Made by a program: the position numbers and the translations under genes. The notes under the pieces were generated by a model. That model was not told where the DNA came from. It worked only from the letters and a program-made list of their open reading frames with translations, and did no database searches. Below are positions 8,153-17,002 of a stretch of DNA of 64,000 bases, piece after piece (position 1 is the stretch's first letter; every line of letters begins with the position of its first letter). Source of the stretch: CAZKEW01 sp964558915 (lineage in GTDB: Bacteria; Acidobacteriota; Aminicenantia; Aminicenantales; UBA8522); contig CAZLFV010000002.1 in assembly GCA_964558915.1 (NCBI GenBank), positions 39,594 through 103,593 of the forward strand, given 5' to 3'.

Positions 8153-9964
8153 ATGAGATCGATCATTCGAAGATCGGCGCTTTTTTTGGCTCTCGTTTTA
8201 TCCATGTCTCCCCGAATAGGGAGCCTTCTTTTCTCCGCTGAAGTTCCCAGGCCGGAATACCCCCGGCCGGAAATGGTGAGGCCAGACTGGCTCTGCTTGA
8301 ACGGCTGGTGGGATTTCGTCCTTGACCCTTCCGATAGCGGTGAAGAAAGGGGCTTTGTTCGCGGGGAAGGGTTCGACAAGAAAATTCTCGTGCCCTTTGC
8401 GGCCGAAAGCCCGCTGTCTGGAATCGGCAACCTGGATTTCATGACAGCCGTCTGGTATAAACGGACTTTTGTCCTGCCCGAAAGCTGGAAAGAGAAAAGA
8501 GTCCTGCTTCATTTTGAGGCCTGCGATTACAAGACGACCGTCTGGATTAACTTGAAAAAAGCCGGTGAACACGAGGGCGGCTACACGCCCTTTTCTTTTG
8601 ATGTGACTGACTTTTTGAGTTCAGGCGAAAACCTTCTTGTGGTTAAAGCCTACGATGATGTCAGGAGTGGCCTCCAGCCCGCTGGAAAGCAAAGTCAGCG
8701 CCTGCATTCCTATAGCTGCCTCTATCGGAGGACGACGGGCATTTGGCAGACGGTCTGGCTGGAGCCTGTGGCTCCTAACTTTATCGCCAGGTACCGGGTC
8801 TACCCCGATGCCGACAACGGAGAGGCGCTTATTCTTGTCGAATTGCGTCACGCCCCGAGCGAAGGAATACTCAGCCTTCGCGTGAAGGATAAAGGCAGGG
8901 AGGAATTTGCCGCCCAGAAAAAAGCAGCCAAGAGCGTCTTTTTTTTGGTGAGGTTCAAAAACGCTCAGCTCTGGAACGTTCGCCGACCCCATCTTTATGA
9001 CCTTGAGGTCGCCTATCTCGTCGGGAATCGCGAACTGGACAAGGTCAACGGCTATTTTGGGTTGAGAAAAATTGAGGCCCGGGAGAACAAAATTTATCTC
9101 AACAACCGGCCGCTCTTCCTCCGCACCGTCCTCGACCAGGGATTTTATCCCGATGGAATATATACGGCTCCCTCAGACCAGGCGCTCAAGAATGATATCG
9201 AGATCTCGCTGGGCTTGGGGTTTGACGGCGCCCGTCTGCACCAGCGCGTTTTTGAACGCCGCTTCCTCTATTGGGCCGACAGGCTGGGCTATCTTGTTTG
9301 GGGAGAATTTGCCGATTGGGGCCTCGACCTCTCCCAGCCTGAATCCTATCTTGTCTTCACTTGTCAGTGGGGCGAAGCGCTGGAACGAGATTTTAACCAT
9401 CCCGCCCTGATCGGTTGGTGTCCGCTGAACGAACGATGGAGCTCATCTTTTCCAGGAACCATCGAGAACATCTTCCATTTCACCAAGCTTATCGACACGA
9501 CCCGGCTGGTTATTGATTCATCCGGTGGATATCACTTTGCGTCTTCAGATGTTTATGATTCTCACAATTACGAACAGGATGCGGCGAAATTCAAAGCCGC
9601 CTATGACGGCCTTCTCCAAACGCCCCCCGTTGTTTTTGTCAACGGAGAGAGGGAACTCAACAGGCCGTATCAGAGACAGCCCTATTATGTCAGTGAGTAC
9701 GGGGGCATTTGGTGGAACCCTGGCCAGAAGGACGACAAGGCCTGGGGCTACGGCGAACGGCCGCGGACCGAAAAGGAGTTTCTCGAACGCTACAAGACGC
9801 TCACGGAGGCCCTGCTCCTCAACCCTAAGGTGGCCGGGTTCTGCTATACTCAGCTTTATGATATCGAACAGGAAGTGAACGGGCTTTACTCGTTTGACCG
9901 CAAGCCCAAATTCAACCCGGACACAATCAGGCGTATCAACCAGCAAAAAGCCGCCATCGAATAG
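8153..9964 (+). CDS. secreted glycoside hydrolase family 2 protein
   Basis: The chosen start is the ATG at 8153, preceded by AAAGGAG. A GTG further upstream would place 17 charged residues before the signal peptide (MRSIIRRSALFLALVLSMS). The order of domains is family 2: sugar-binding jelly roll (WYKRTFVLPESW, residues ~100), immunoglobulin-like sandwich, then a TIM barrel. PLNERW (about residue 425) holds the acid/base Glu and VSEYGG (about 515) the nucleophile Glu. It is probably a beta-galactosidase, glucuronidase or mannosidase; the substrate cannot be told. At 603 residues it is a short member without extra C-terminal domains. It follows the acd stop by 55 bp. Confidence 0.9.
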   Translation: MRSIIRRSALFLALVLSMSPRIGSLLFSAEVPRPEYPRPEMVRPDWLCLNGWWDFVLDPSDSGEERGFVRGEGFDKKILVPFAAESPLSGIGNLDFMTAVWYKRTFVLPESWKEKRVLLHFEACDYKTTVWINLKKAGEHEGGYTPFSFDVTDFLSSGENLLVVKAYDDVRSGLQPAGKQSQRLHSYSCLYRRTTGIWQTVWLEPVAPNFIARYRVYPDADNGEALILVELRHAPSEGILSLRVKDKGREEFAAQKKAAKSVFFLVRFKNAQLWNVRRPHLYDLEVAYLVGNRELDKVNGYFGLRKIEARENKIYLNNRPLFLRTVLDQGFYPDGIYTAPSDQALKNDIEISLGLGFDGARLHQRVFERRFLYWADRLGYLVWGEFADWGLDLSQPESYLVFTCQWGEALERDFNHPALIGWCPLNERWSSSFPGTIENIFHFTKLIDTTRLVIDSSGGYHFASSDVYDSHNYEQDAAKFKAAYDGLLQTPPVVFVNGERELNRPYQRQPYYVSEYGGIWWNPGQKDDKAWGYGERPRTEKEFLERYKTLTEALLLNPKVAGFCYTQLYDIEQEVNGLYSFDRKPKFNPDTIRRINQQKAAIE

Positions 9965-10028
9965 GCGGTAGTTTTGGCTATCAACCTCGGTTCGACGAAA
10001 GAAAACGAATCTGCTAAAATGCTTTCTC

Positions 10029-10952
10029 ATGCGCCATCGAACCAGGCTGCTTATTATTCTTATTGGTCTGGTTTTAATCCTATTTGGAGGAGGCGGACAC
10101 AATCTTATGGGAAGAAAAGCCAAGGAAGCGAATTCTCTGAGCCGTTTTTTTCCCGTGGAAATAAATGGCTGGAGGGTTGAGGGCAGAGACGAGTCCTATG
10201 ATCCGCAATCGATTTTTGATTATATCGACGGAGCAGGGGAAGTTTATCGGGCCTATAATTTCGAGCGCCTGGTCGCCAGGCGCTACCGAAAAGACGGAGA
10301 ACCTGACCTGATTGCGGACTTTTTTGATATGGGCACTGCCAGTGACGCCTTCGGCGTCTTCACTCATGACCTCGAAGGAGAAACCGTCGAAATTGGACAA
10401 GGCGCGGTTTATAAAGGAGGGCTGCTCTCTTTTTGGAAGGACCGCTATTTCGTTTCTCTCTATGCCGAGGCCGAGACGGCCACGTCCAAGCAGGCTCTTT
10501 TAGGTTTAGGCAAAGAGATTGATTCAGCCATCCCGGCCCGGGGAAAGAAACCGGTACTCCTCTCTTATGTGCCGGACAGTTTCGACCTCAAGACGATTCG
10601 CTATTTCCACAGCCATTTGATCCTGAACTATCATTTCTTCGTCTCGGTCGAGAATATCCTCCATCTCGGCCCGGACACAGAAGCGGCGCTGGCTTCTTCC
10701 GGAGACAAGCCGGACATTGTCCGATTGCTGATCATCCGCTATCCTGATGCTCCGTCAGCGGTTCTTGCACTTCGGAGCTTTGCCAAGGCCTATATGCCCG
10801 ATGCTGGTGAACCGGAGTTGGTCCAGACCGAGGACAAAAATTGGACCGCAGTCAAAAATAAAGGCGATTATCTGGCCATTATTTTCAATGCCCGTTCGCC
10901 TGATCAAGCGAGAAAAATTCTTGCTTCAGTCGGAGAAAAAATTGTTGATTGA
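10029..10952 (+). CDS. DUF6599 family exported or membrane-anchored protein
   Basis: The protein has 307 residues with an N-terminal hydrophobic segment (TRLLIILIGLVLILFGGGG). A globular part follows with RFFPVEINGWRVEG, YDPQSIFDYIDGAGEVY and FDMGTASDAFGVFTHD. These segments match the DUF6599 pattern as I know it from Aminicenantes and Acidobacteriota; no function is established. It lies 64 bp after the glycoside hydrolase and 44 bp before the Tat-exported DUF362 gene, which suggests co-transcription and an extracytoplasmic role. Confidence 0.7.
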   Translation: MRHRTRLLIILIGLVLILFGGGGHNLMGRKAKEANSLSRFFPVEINGWRVEGRDESYDPQSIFDYIDGAGEVYRAYNFERLVARRYRKDGEPDLIADFFDMGTASDAFGVFTHDLEGETVEIGQGAVYKGGLLSFWKDRYFVSLYAEAETATSKQALLGLGKEIDSAIPARGKKPVLLSYVPDSFDLKTIRYFHSHLILNYHFFVSVENILHLGPDTEAALASSGDKPDIVRLLIIRYPDAPSAVLALRSFAKAYMPDAGEPELVQTEDKNWTAVKNKGDYLAIIFNARSPDQARKILASVGEKIVD

Positions 10953-10996
10953 TACTCAATCGGATAAAATATTTTTGTAATCCGCAAGGAGAGTGC

Positions 10997-11890
10997 ATGC
11001 CGGAGAAAATTTTTACCCGCCGAGATTTTTTGAAGATGGCTGCAATCGCCCCGTTGGCCGGAGCCGTCAAGCCAGGCTTTGCGGGGGTTTTTGAGAAAGG
11101 TCCTGCAGACAAAGTCAGGGTTGTCCTGGTCCGCGACAAGGAGGCGCTGGATTCTGCGGGGAGGCACAATCCCGGAGCCATTCAGAAAATGCTGGATGAT
11201 GCCGTCATGGCGCTGTTCGGCGAAAAAACTCCGGCCGAAGCCTGGAGGAGGATCATCAAGCCTTCGGATACTGTGGGCGTTAAAACTAACGTCTGGAGTT
11301 ATCTCCCAACCGGACGGGCCGTTGAGGAGGCGCTCAAAAAAAGGATCATGGAAGTTGGCGTTTCCGAGGAGCGTATCTCGATTACTGATAGGGGAGTCCT
11401 CGGAGACCGGGTTTTCCAGAATGCCACCGTCCTCATTAATGCCCGGCCTGCGAGAACCCACCATTGGGCCGGTATGGGCGGCTGCATCAAGAACATGATC
11501 ATGTTCGTCCCCGCGCCGTGGGCTTATCATGCGGATGCCTGCGCGGACTTGGCAACGATCTGGAATCTTCCTTCGATCAAGGGCAAAACCAGGCTGAATA
11601 TTCTTCTCCTGCTGACTCCTCTCTTCCACGGGATCGGCCCTCATCACTATAGCGCCCAATACGTCTGGCCGTATAAGGGGATTCTTGTCGGCCAGGATCC
11701 TGTCGCTGTTGACGCCACCGGAGTCAGGATTTTGCAGGCCAAGCGCCTGCAGTTCTTTGGCGAAGAGCGGCCGCTGCAGCCGCCGGCCCAACACATCGTA
11801 CTTGCGGACACAAGGCATCACCTCGGAGTCAGCAGCCCCGACCGGATCGAGCTTGTCAAAATCGGCTGGCAAGAGAATATTCTTATATAG
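10997..11890 (+). CDS. DUF362 domain protein with a twin-arginine signal
   Basis: The start is taken at the ATG at 10997, preceded by AAGGAGAG. This gives MPEKIFTRRDFLKMAAIAPLAG, a textbook Tat signal (RRDFLK), so the protein is exported folded, probably with a cofactor. The body has the DUF362 pattern: SDTVGVKTNVWSY, RAVEEALKKRIMEVGV, LINARPARTHHWAGMGGCIKNM and GQDPVAVDATG. DUF362 proteins are often associated with iron-sulphur clusters, but no CXXC set is seen here. An upstream TTG in the same frame would bury the Tat motif. Confidence 0.8.
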   Translation: MPEKIFTRRDFLKMAAIAPLAGAVKPGFAGVFEKGPADKVRVVLVRDKEALDSAGRHNPGAIQKMLDDAVMALFGEKTPAEAWRRIIKPSDTVGVKTNVWSYLPTGRAVEEALKKRIMEVGVSEERISITDRGVLGDRVFQNATVLINARPARTHHWAGMGGCIKNMIMFVPAPWAYHADACADLATIWNLPSIKGKTRLNILLLLTPLFHGIGPHHYSAQYVWPYKGILVGQDPVAVDATGVRILQAKRLQFFGEERPLQPPAQHIVLADTRHHLGVSSPDRIELVKIGWQENILI

Positions 11891-11900
11891 GAGTTCGGCA

Positions 11901-12272
11901 ATGCCTATATACGAGTACCGCTGCCGGGATTGCGGGAAAAAATCCACTTTTGTGACCCTTTCGGTGAAATCCGCCCTCCGGCCGAAATGCAGGAAATGTG
12001 GCAGCGTGAACCTGGATAAGCTCGTCTCGCGGATTTCCGTATCCCGCTCTGAAGAGAGCCGCATGGAAAGCTTGGCCGACCCCTCCAAGCTGGCCGGGCT
12101 GGATGAAAAAGACCCCAAGAGCATCGCCCGCTGGATGAAGAAGATGGGCAAAGAAATGGGCGAGGAGATGGGCGAGGACTTTGACCAGTCTATTGAGGAA
12201 GCCATGGAGGAGGAAAGCACGAGGGGGGAAAAGGACAGCGGAGGAAACGTCGGGGAGAGTGACGAATTCTAG
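11901..12272 (+). CDS. FmdB family zinc-ribbon protein with acidic coiled tail
   Basis: MPIYEYRCRDCG and CRKCGS give two CXXC pairs of the FmdB/CxxC-CxxC-SSSS zinc ribbon (residues 1-42). The remainder is a Glu/Lys/Met-rich helical tail (KKMGKEMGEEMGEDFDQ). The role of such proteins is regulatory or unknown. AGGAG precedes the ATG at 11901. It starts 10 bp after the DUF362 gene and ends the plus-strand run, facing the minus-strand operon. Confidence 0.8.
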   Translation: MPIYEYRCRDCGKKSTFVTLSVKSALRPKCRKCGSVNLDKLVSRISVSRSEESRMESLADPSKLAGLDEKDPKSIARWMKKMGKEMGEEMGEDFDQSIEEAMEEESTRGEKDSGGNVGESDEF

Positions 12273-12305
12273 GAAATCCGCTTTTTAGCATTTGGCGGGG
12301 TCCTT

Positions 12306-13508
12306 TTATTCCTGGACATTGAATAGCAGCCGGGCGCCGAACTGTCCGCCTTCGGTTTCCGCTGAGTAAAAAGAGGCGTTGATCGCTCCCAGAGGTCTGA
12401 CCGCAATTCCCAGTATCTTTCCATCAATCAAGCGTTGCAGGACCGGCCTTGAGATGGTCAGGTAGGTCTGGCCGCCCTTTCCTTCAGTGACGGGCCAATC
12501 GATGATCATCTGAGGGTTTAGGACGCGATCGAGAGGTTGCCCCCGGCAGAGGCTGGCAAACGTGACCGCATCTCTTTTCCAGTACGGGTCACCGCCCAGG
12601 ATTTCGACGACTCTGATCAACCCGAAATCAGGCACATCGTCCAAGGTCCGTTCGACGGAATGCGTTGTGAGCTCCAGCAGGCCGTGGCCGGCCGCTTTTT
12701 TCCCAGCAAACGAGCCGAGGTCCCATCGGAGGATGATCGACTGAGTTCCGCCCGCCGTCAGCACACGGGTTCTCCGCCCGGCGTCTTCGACAGACCAGTG
12801 GCTAAAGTTCATGTCGGGATACTCGAGGTCAACCATCCCCTCCGCGGCCACTCGGACGGAATGCGCGAACGTCTTAGGGTCTGGAAGGGGCGGATGGTAC
12901 GGGACTGGATCTCCCTCGTCCAGTCCGGCAAGTGCCACATTCACGACATCCACCTTAATATAATCCACATCGACCCGGTATTTTCCCAGTCCCCAGTCCA
13001 TAAGGGCAAGCTGACCGTTCACGGTGTCTCCCGGCTTCGCCTCGAAATCGCGGGTGGTCATGCTGATTGTGTGCCAGTTCTGGGCATCCGCGATGTCGAA
13101 CTCCATGAGATGGGTGTGAAAATCTGTCGTTTTTTGGGTGTTGAGATGAAGGTTCACCCGGCGGGGCGCCTCGCTCACTCGGATGCGCGCTTGGATGCGG
13201 AGCTCGTAGCCCTGCTCCTTCAAGCGGTCGAGGTAGAGATCGCCGGAGACTGTCCGTTTGATCAGGGCCCACCAGACGTTCCGCCGGTCTTTGGTCGCGT
13301 CGACCAGAATGGAAGCGTAACCGTCCCCTTGGCGGAAATCCATGACGGCCTTTCCTTCTCCGGTGAAAAACGCCCAGCCGGTAGCTCCGGTCGGGTCTTT
13401 CTTCAGGGGCCCGTTGAAATCTTCGATAAATTGGGCCGAAGTCTGCCGGGAAATCAGAATGCCGCCAACAAGAACAAGGAGCCATGTTGTCCAATGAAGT
13501 TGCTTCAT
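12306..13508 (-). CDS. secreted protein of unknown function, beta-rich
   Basis: The 400-residue protein has a signal peptide (TTWLLVLVGGILISRQTSAQ). Two beta-rich parts follow: residues ~25-205 resemble carbohydrate-binding jelly rolls (FIEDFNGPLKKDP, ELRIQARIRV, HTISMTTRDF), and residues ~225-400 resemble a DNRLRE-like sandwich (SIILRWDLGSFAGKKAAG, LIRVVEILGGDPYWKRD). No catalytic motif is recognised. It begins 6 bp after the AONS-like gene and is the last gene of that operon. A role in binding or processing a cell-surface polymer is only a guess. Confidence 0.6.
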   Translation of the reverse strand: MKQLHWTTWLLVLVGGILISRQTSAQFIEDFNGPLKKDPTGATGWAFFTGEGKAVMDFRQGDGYASILVDATKDRRNVWWALIKRTVSGDLYLDRLKEQGYELRIQARIRVSEAPRRVNLHLNTQKTTDFHTHLMEFDIADAQNWHTISMTTRDFEAKPGDTVNGQLALMDWGLGKYRVDVDYIKVDVVNVALAGLDEGDPVPYHPPLPDPKTFAHSVRVAAEGMVDLEYPDMNFSHWSVEDAGRRTRVLTAGGTQSIILRWDLGSFAGKKAAGHGLLELTTHSVERTLDDVPDFGLIRVVEILGGDPYWKRDAVTFASLCRGQPLDRVLNPQMIIDWPVTEGKGGQTYLTISRPVLQRLIDGKILGIAVRPLGAINASFYSAETEGGQFGARLLFNVQE

Positions 13509-13514
13509 TAAGTA

Positions 13515-14630
13515 TTAGAGTGCTTTTCCCAGCTCCTGTAGGAGTCTGTTGATGTGTTCGTCAGTATGAATTGAAAAAACGGTCACCCTGAGCACACCTT
13601 CCGCCGGCGCGCCGATATACTTAAGATAGGCGATGGCGATCCCGTGGCTCATGAGCGACCTTTGAACCTTCTTCATTTTTTCAGCCGACCCCATCGACCA
13701 GGCCACAATCGGCACAGGACCTTCGTGGACTGGCACGCCCAACTTCTTCATCCCGGCTTTCACAAGGGCAACATTCTTCCTCAGCCTTTCCCTCATTTCC
13801 GGATGATTTCTCAAGATTTCGATGCCCCGGGCTGTTGCCGCCGCGATCGGGGTCGGCGTCGGTGTTGACCCGATATAAGCCCCCACCGTGCCTCTGGCCG
13901 CGGCGATCATTTTTTTCCCTCCGATAACAAACCCTCCATACCCGCCAAAAGCCTTGCTCAGCGTCCCGGCGAGATGCAGACGATCTGACGCCACCCCGAA
14001 ATGTTCGGCCGTCCCTCGGCCGTTATGTCCCAAGACTCCAACGCCATGGGCATCGTCCAGGCCGATCATCCCCTGATAAGGCGCCAGAACATCCAGGTAG
14101 TCCGGCACAGGTGCGATATGCCCAAAGGTCGGGAAAATCCCGTCGGTCATAAGAAAAGGTATTTGACGGGCTTTGAGTTTTTTTTTGAGTTTCCTTTGGA
14201 GGTCTTCGGGATCACGGTGACGGAACCTCCAAATGGGCTTTCCCAGAGAATGAACTGAGTCTGTGATACAAAAGTGGGCCTCCTCGTCAACAAAGACGGC
14301 ATCATAATTTTCGGCTAGGCTCTGGGCCAGGATCAGGCTGCTCAGGTATCCTGAGCTAAAATAAGCCGCATCGGGCTCTCCAAAAAATTCCTTCAGCCGT
14401 TCCTCCACCTCGAGCAGAACAGGGTTATTCCCGAACCCGGCGCGCGACGTGGCGCTGTGCGTGCCGTATTTCCTAAAGGCTTCGACCCCAGCCCGGATCA
14501 AGTCCGGGTGGCCGTGCAATCCGAAATAGCTCGTTCCAGCAAAATACAGGAATCGTTTGCCCCCGATGATCGTCTCTGCCCCGGGGGCGCTCTCTATTCC
14601 GTTTAAGGTATTGGCTATTTTTTTAGACAC
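13515..14630 (-). CDS. alpha-oxoamine synthase-like PLP enzyme (AONS/KBL family)
   Basis: This is a fold-type I PLP enzyme of the 8-amino-7-oxononanoate synthase / 2-amino-3-ketobutyrate ligase family: NNPVLLEVEERLKEFFG, LDDAHGVGVLGHNGRG (Asp192, His195) and GTLSKAFGGYGG with Lys226 as the Schiff-base lysine. The family condenses an acyl-CoA with an amino acid. At 371 residues it lacks the usual N-terminal arm of BioF or KBL. The start appears to be GTG at 14630, 3 bp after the epimerase stop, with no clear ribosome site, so coupled translation is likely. Neighbours are not biotin genes. The partners (dipeptide epimerase, YggS) suggest another acyl-amino-ketone or amino-acid product. Confidence 0.8.
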   Translation of the reverse strand: MSKKIANTLNGIESAPGAETIIGGKRFLYFAGTSYFGLHGHPDLIRAGVEAFRKYGTHSATSRAGFGNNPVLLEVEERLKEFFGEPDAAYFSSGYLSSLILAQSLAENYDAVFVDEEAHFCITDSVHSLGKPIWRFRHRDPEDLQRKLKKKLKARQIPFLMTDGIFPTFGHIAPVPDYLDVLAPYQGMIGLDDAHGVGVLGHNGRGTAEHFGVASDRLHLAGTLSKAFGGYGGFVIGGKKMIAAARGTVGAYIGSTPTPTPIAAATARGIEILRNHPEMRERLRKNVALVKAGMKKLGVPVHEGPVPIVAWSMGSAEKMKKVQRSLMSHGIAIAYLKYIGAPAEGVLRVTVFSIHTDEHINRLLQELGKAL

Positions 14631-14633
14631 GTT

Positions 14634-15725
14634 TTAGACTTTGGGCAGTTTTTTCAGGAAGGCCGGGTCGACGTCCACGCCCAGACCAGGCTCTCGGGGA
14701 AGGGTGATTGAGCCGCCCTTGACAATCATCCCTCCTTTAACCGGGTCGACCGTGTGGGACGCATTCCCGTCGAGGTCGGCAAAAATAATGTTGCTTTGCG
14801 CGGCCATGAGATGCGCCGCTGCGGTCAGGGCGAGCCGCGTTTCCAGCATGCACCCGACCATGGCCCGGATATTAGCGCTTTCGCCGACGTGAGCGATCTT
14901 GAGAGCATTCCATATTCCACCGGATTTCATCAGCTTGATGTTGAAATAATCGCAGGCGTCTTCTCTCACGAGCCGGATGGCATCATGGGGGGAAAAGAGG
15001 GCCTCATCGGCCATGATAGGAATCGGGCTCATCCGGCGGACGGCCCGCAGCCCGGCTAGGTCCCAGGCGGCGACCGGCTGTTCCACGTATTGGATCTTAT
15101 ATTTTTCCATTCTTTTCAGCGCCGAAATGGCCTGAGGAACCGTCCAGCCTTGATTAGCATCGATGCTGATTTCCTTGCCGTAGCCGATGGCGTCCCTGAT
15201 CGCCTCGAGCCGGGCGATATCCATGTCCGGATCCTGGCCCACCTTGATTTTAATCTTTCTGTATCCCGCTGTGACGAATTGCTTCGCCTTTGCCGCCATT
15301 TTTTTGGGCACATCAAGGTCAGCTGTGATATCCGTCTCGAGAGGTCTCTCGGTGCCCCCGAGAAGCTGGAAAAGGGGCAGAGAGGAGGCCTTGCCGAGGA
15401 TATCGTACAGGGCCATATCAAAAGCGGCAACAACGCTCGGATTCGACCTGACAAAACTCCCGGCCTCCCGGATAAATGGCCCCACTGCGCGCGGGTCTTT
15501 TCCGATGAGCAGGTCCCTCAGGCTTCTGGCCGCAGCAATATTGGTTTCCTGGGTTTCTCCAGTGATAGGCGGGAAAGGGCAGGCCTCGCCGAGACCGAAG
15601 AGTCCAGAATCCGCGCTGATCTTTATGAGCACATTATTTGCCCCCCGCATCGTCCCGATCGAGATCTTGAACGGCTCCCGGAGAGGGATGTCAAAATAGA
15701 AAATTTCGATTTTTCGTACTTTCAT
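14634..15725 (-). CDS. enolase-superfamily dipeptide epimerase (L-Ala-D/L-Glu epimerase-like)
   Basis: The 363-residue barrel enzyme has the muconate-lactonizing subgroup residues: KIKIK (Lys159, Lys161), metal ligands Asp189 (SIDANQGW), Glu215 (YVEQPV) and Asp240 (IMADEAL), and a lysine near 264-267 (NIKLMKSGG). This spacing is that of dipeptide epimerases, which recycle murein dipeptides or act on other dipeptides. The start overlaps the yggS stop by four bases (ATGA). Substrate specificity cannot be assigned from sequence. Confidence 0.88.
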   Translation of the reverse strand: MKVRKIEIFYFDIPLREPFKISIGTMRGANNVLIKISADSGLFGLGEACPFPPITGETQETNIAAARSLRDLLIGKDPRAVGPFIREAGSFVRSNPSVVAAFDMALYDILGKASSLPLFQLLGGTERPLETDITADLDVPKKMAAKAKQFVTAGYRKIKIKVGQDPDMDIARLEAIRDAIGYGKEISIDANQGWTVPQAISALKRMEKYKIQYVEQPVAAWDLAGLRAVRRMSPIPIMADEALFSPHDAIRLVREDACDYFNIKLMKSGGIWNALKIAHVGESANIRAMVGCMLETRLALTAAAHLMAAQSNIIFADLDGNASHTVDPVKGGMIVKGGSITLPREPGLGVDVDPAFLKKLPKV

Positions 15726-16384
15726 TTTTTCACCGTCCTGGAACCGAAAATTTTGGTCCCTATTCTCACCATATTGGCCCCTTCCTCTATGGCCACACGG
15801 TAAGAGTGGGACATGCCCATCGACAGCCAGTTCATCGAAACTCGCTCAAGACCGAGAGCCTTGATCTCACTATATATCTTCTTGGTTTCGCGAAAATACG
15901 GACGGGCCTCCTCCGGGTTGCCCGACGCCGGTCCCATGGTCATCAAACCCTCCACGCTGATATGCCGAAACCGACTCAGTTCCCGGATCAGACTCGCCAC
16001 ATTTTCAGGCAGCAGGCCGAATTTTTGCAGCTCCCGGCCGCTATTAACCTCGACGAGGATGGGCATGGATTTTCCCCGCTCGGCGCAGCGTTTATCGATT
16101 TCTTTGGCCGTCTCGAGCGAGTCCACAGTTTCGACCAGGTCGAAAATCTCCACAGCTCTTTTGACCTTGTTTTTCTGGAGATGGCCGATAAAATGCCATT
16201 GGGCCCGCCGGCCGATAATGGCAAAGGCCGCCTGGGCTTCCTGGATATAGTTCTCGCCGATGATCTTCACTCCGGCTGCGACGGCCTCCAGGATTTCTTC
16301 GGGAGTGCGGGATTTAGCCGCCGCCACAAGCGCGACATGTTCGGGAAGCTCGGCGAGCAGATTCCGGACGTTTTCTTGGATCAT
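15722..16384 (-). CDS. YggS/PROSC family PLP homeostasis protein
   Basis: The 220-residue single-domain fold-type III protein has LVAAAKSRTPEE with Lys24 as the PLP lysine, IIGENYIQEA, WHFIGHLQKNK and SMGMSHSYRVAIEEGANMVRIG, all family signatures. It buffers or delivers pyridoxal phosphate. Location upstream of a PLP enzyme in the same operon fits that role. The ATG at 16384 follows the small membrane protein by 13 bp. Confidence 0.93.
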   Translation of the reverse strand: MIQENVRNLLAELPEHVALVAAAKSRTPEEILEAVAAGVKIIGENYIQEAQAAFAIIGRRAQWHFIGHLQKNKVKRAVEIFDLVETVDSLETAKEIDKRCAERGKSMPILVEVNSGRELQKFGLLPENVASLIRELSRFRHISVEGLMTMGPASGNPEEARPYFRETKKIYSEIKALGLERVSMNWLSMGMSHSYRVAIEEGANMVRIGTKIFGSRTVKK

Positions 16385-16397
16385 GCGCTAATCTATA

Positions 16398-16610
16398 TTA
16401 ATCATAGTGATTTCTATATATCTTCCAGGCGACAATCATTAATATGCCTATGATGATGCCTATAATACATCTCTTCCGAATCGTCCAGGCCAACGCCGGG
16501 TCTTTGGCAAAAAACGAAACGGCAATACCGAGAAGCGCAGTAAAAAAGATTATAACGATGCCGCATCCCAACGCAGCTTTGACGGAGCCCAGAGGCGAAT
16601 CTTTAATCAT
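16398..16610 (-). CDS. small two-helix membrane protein, unknown
   Basis: The protein has 70 residues: a short polar start, a helix of about 20 hydrophobic residues (GCGIVIIFFTALLGIAVSFF), a polar turn, and a second helix (IIGIIIGILMIVAW). No family is recognised. A good promoter lies 30-58 bp upstream and yggS starts 13 bp downstream, which supports a real gene at the head of the operon. The ribosome site is weak. Confidence 0.55.
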   Translation of the reverse strand: MIKDSPLGSVKAALGCGIVIIFFTALLGIAVSFFAKDPALAWTIRKRCIIGIIIGILMIVAWKIYRNHYD

Positions 16611-16639
16611 ATTCAGCCCGGCGCTCTTTTTTTATCTGA

Positions 16640-16668
16640 ATCATACTTAAGGTGGAGAGGAGTGTCAA
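16640..16668 (-). promoter_or_regulatory. promoter of the small protein-yggS-epimerase operon
   Basis: TTGACA (16663-16668) and TATGAT (16640-16645) on the minus strand are 17 bp apart. Confidence 0.6.
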
Positions 16669-16955
16669 ATCGGAAGCTGCCCCATTTCCGTGATACTGAG
16701 GCGGTGGTCTAAAGAGGGTGATGCCGCGTTAAGCCGGGGGATGAGGCGAGGGAGAATGTGGTGAGAAGTCCGTATGAGCGACGAGCGGGCGTCGCGAGGC
16801 ATCGAAGATGCCGTGGCGATCTCAGTTTAAGATTGCTTCGCTGTCGCTCGCAATGACAATTCTCCTCGCTGGGGAAATCGCAGCGTGACTTCGAGCCACA
16901 TCTCCCGAGCCTCGTCGGGGAGTAAGCCGCGGCAGGCCCCTATTCCAGAACAAAA
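16669..16955. other. intergenic region with a dispersed-repeat fragment
   Basis: No convincing gene is seen here. It contains GCTCGCAATGAC at 16846-16857 inside a longer stretch (GATTGCTTCGCTGTCGCTCG) that resembles widespread extragenic palindromic repeats. The reverse complement GTCATTGCGAGC recurs at 34214-34225 in another intergenic stretch. A sigma70-like pair (TTACGG 16959-16964, 16 bp, TATAAT 16981-16986) follows, in front of the dGTPase-like gene. Confidence 0.4.
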
Positions 16956-17002
16956 TGCTTACGGAAACGGAGCTGTGTGTTATAATGTTTTCCCGCCGCG
17001 CC

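Noticed and set aside
7138..8442. 434-residue minus-strand open frame
   Set aside because: It is antisense to the 3' part of the acyl-CoA synthetase and the start of the glycoside hydrolase, both with clear family motifs.
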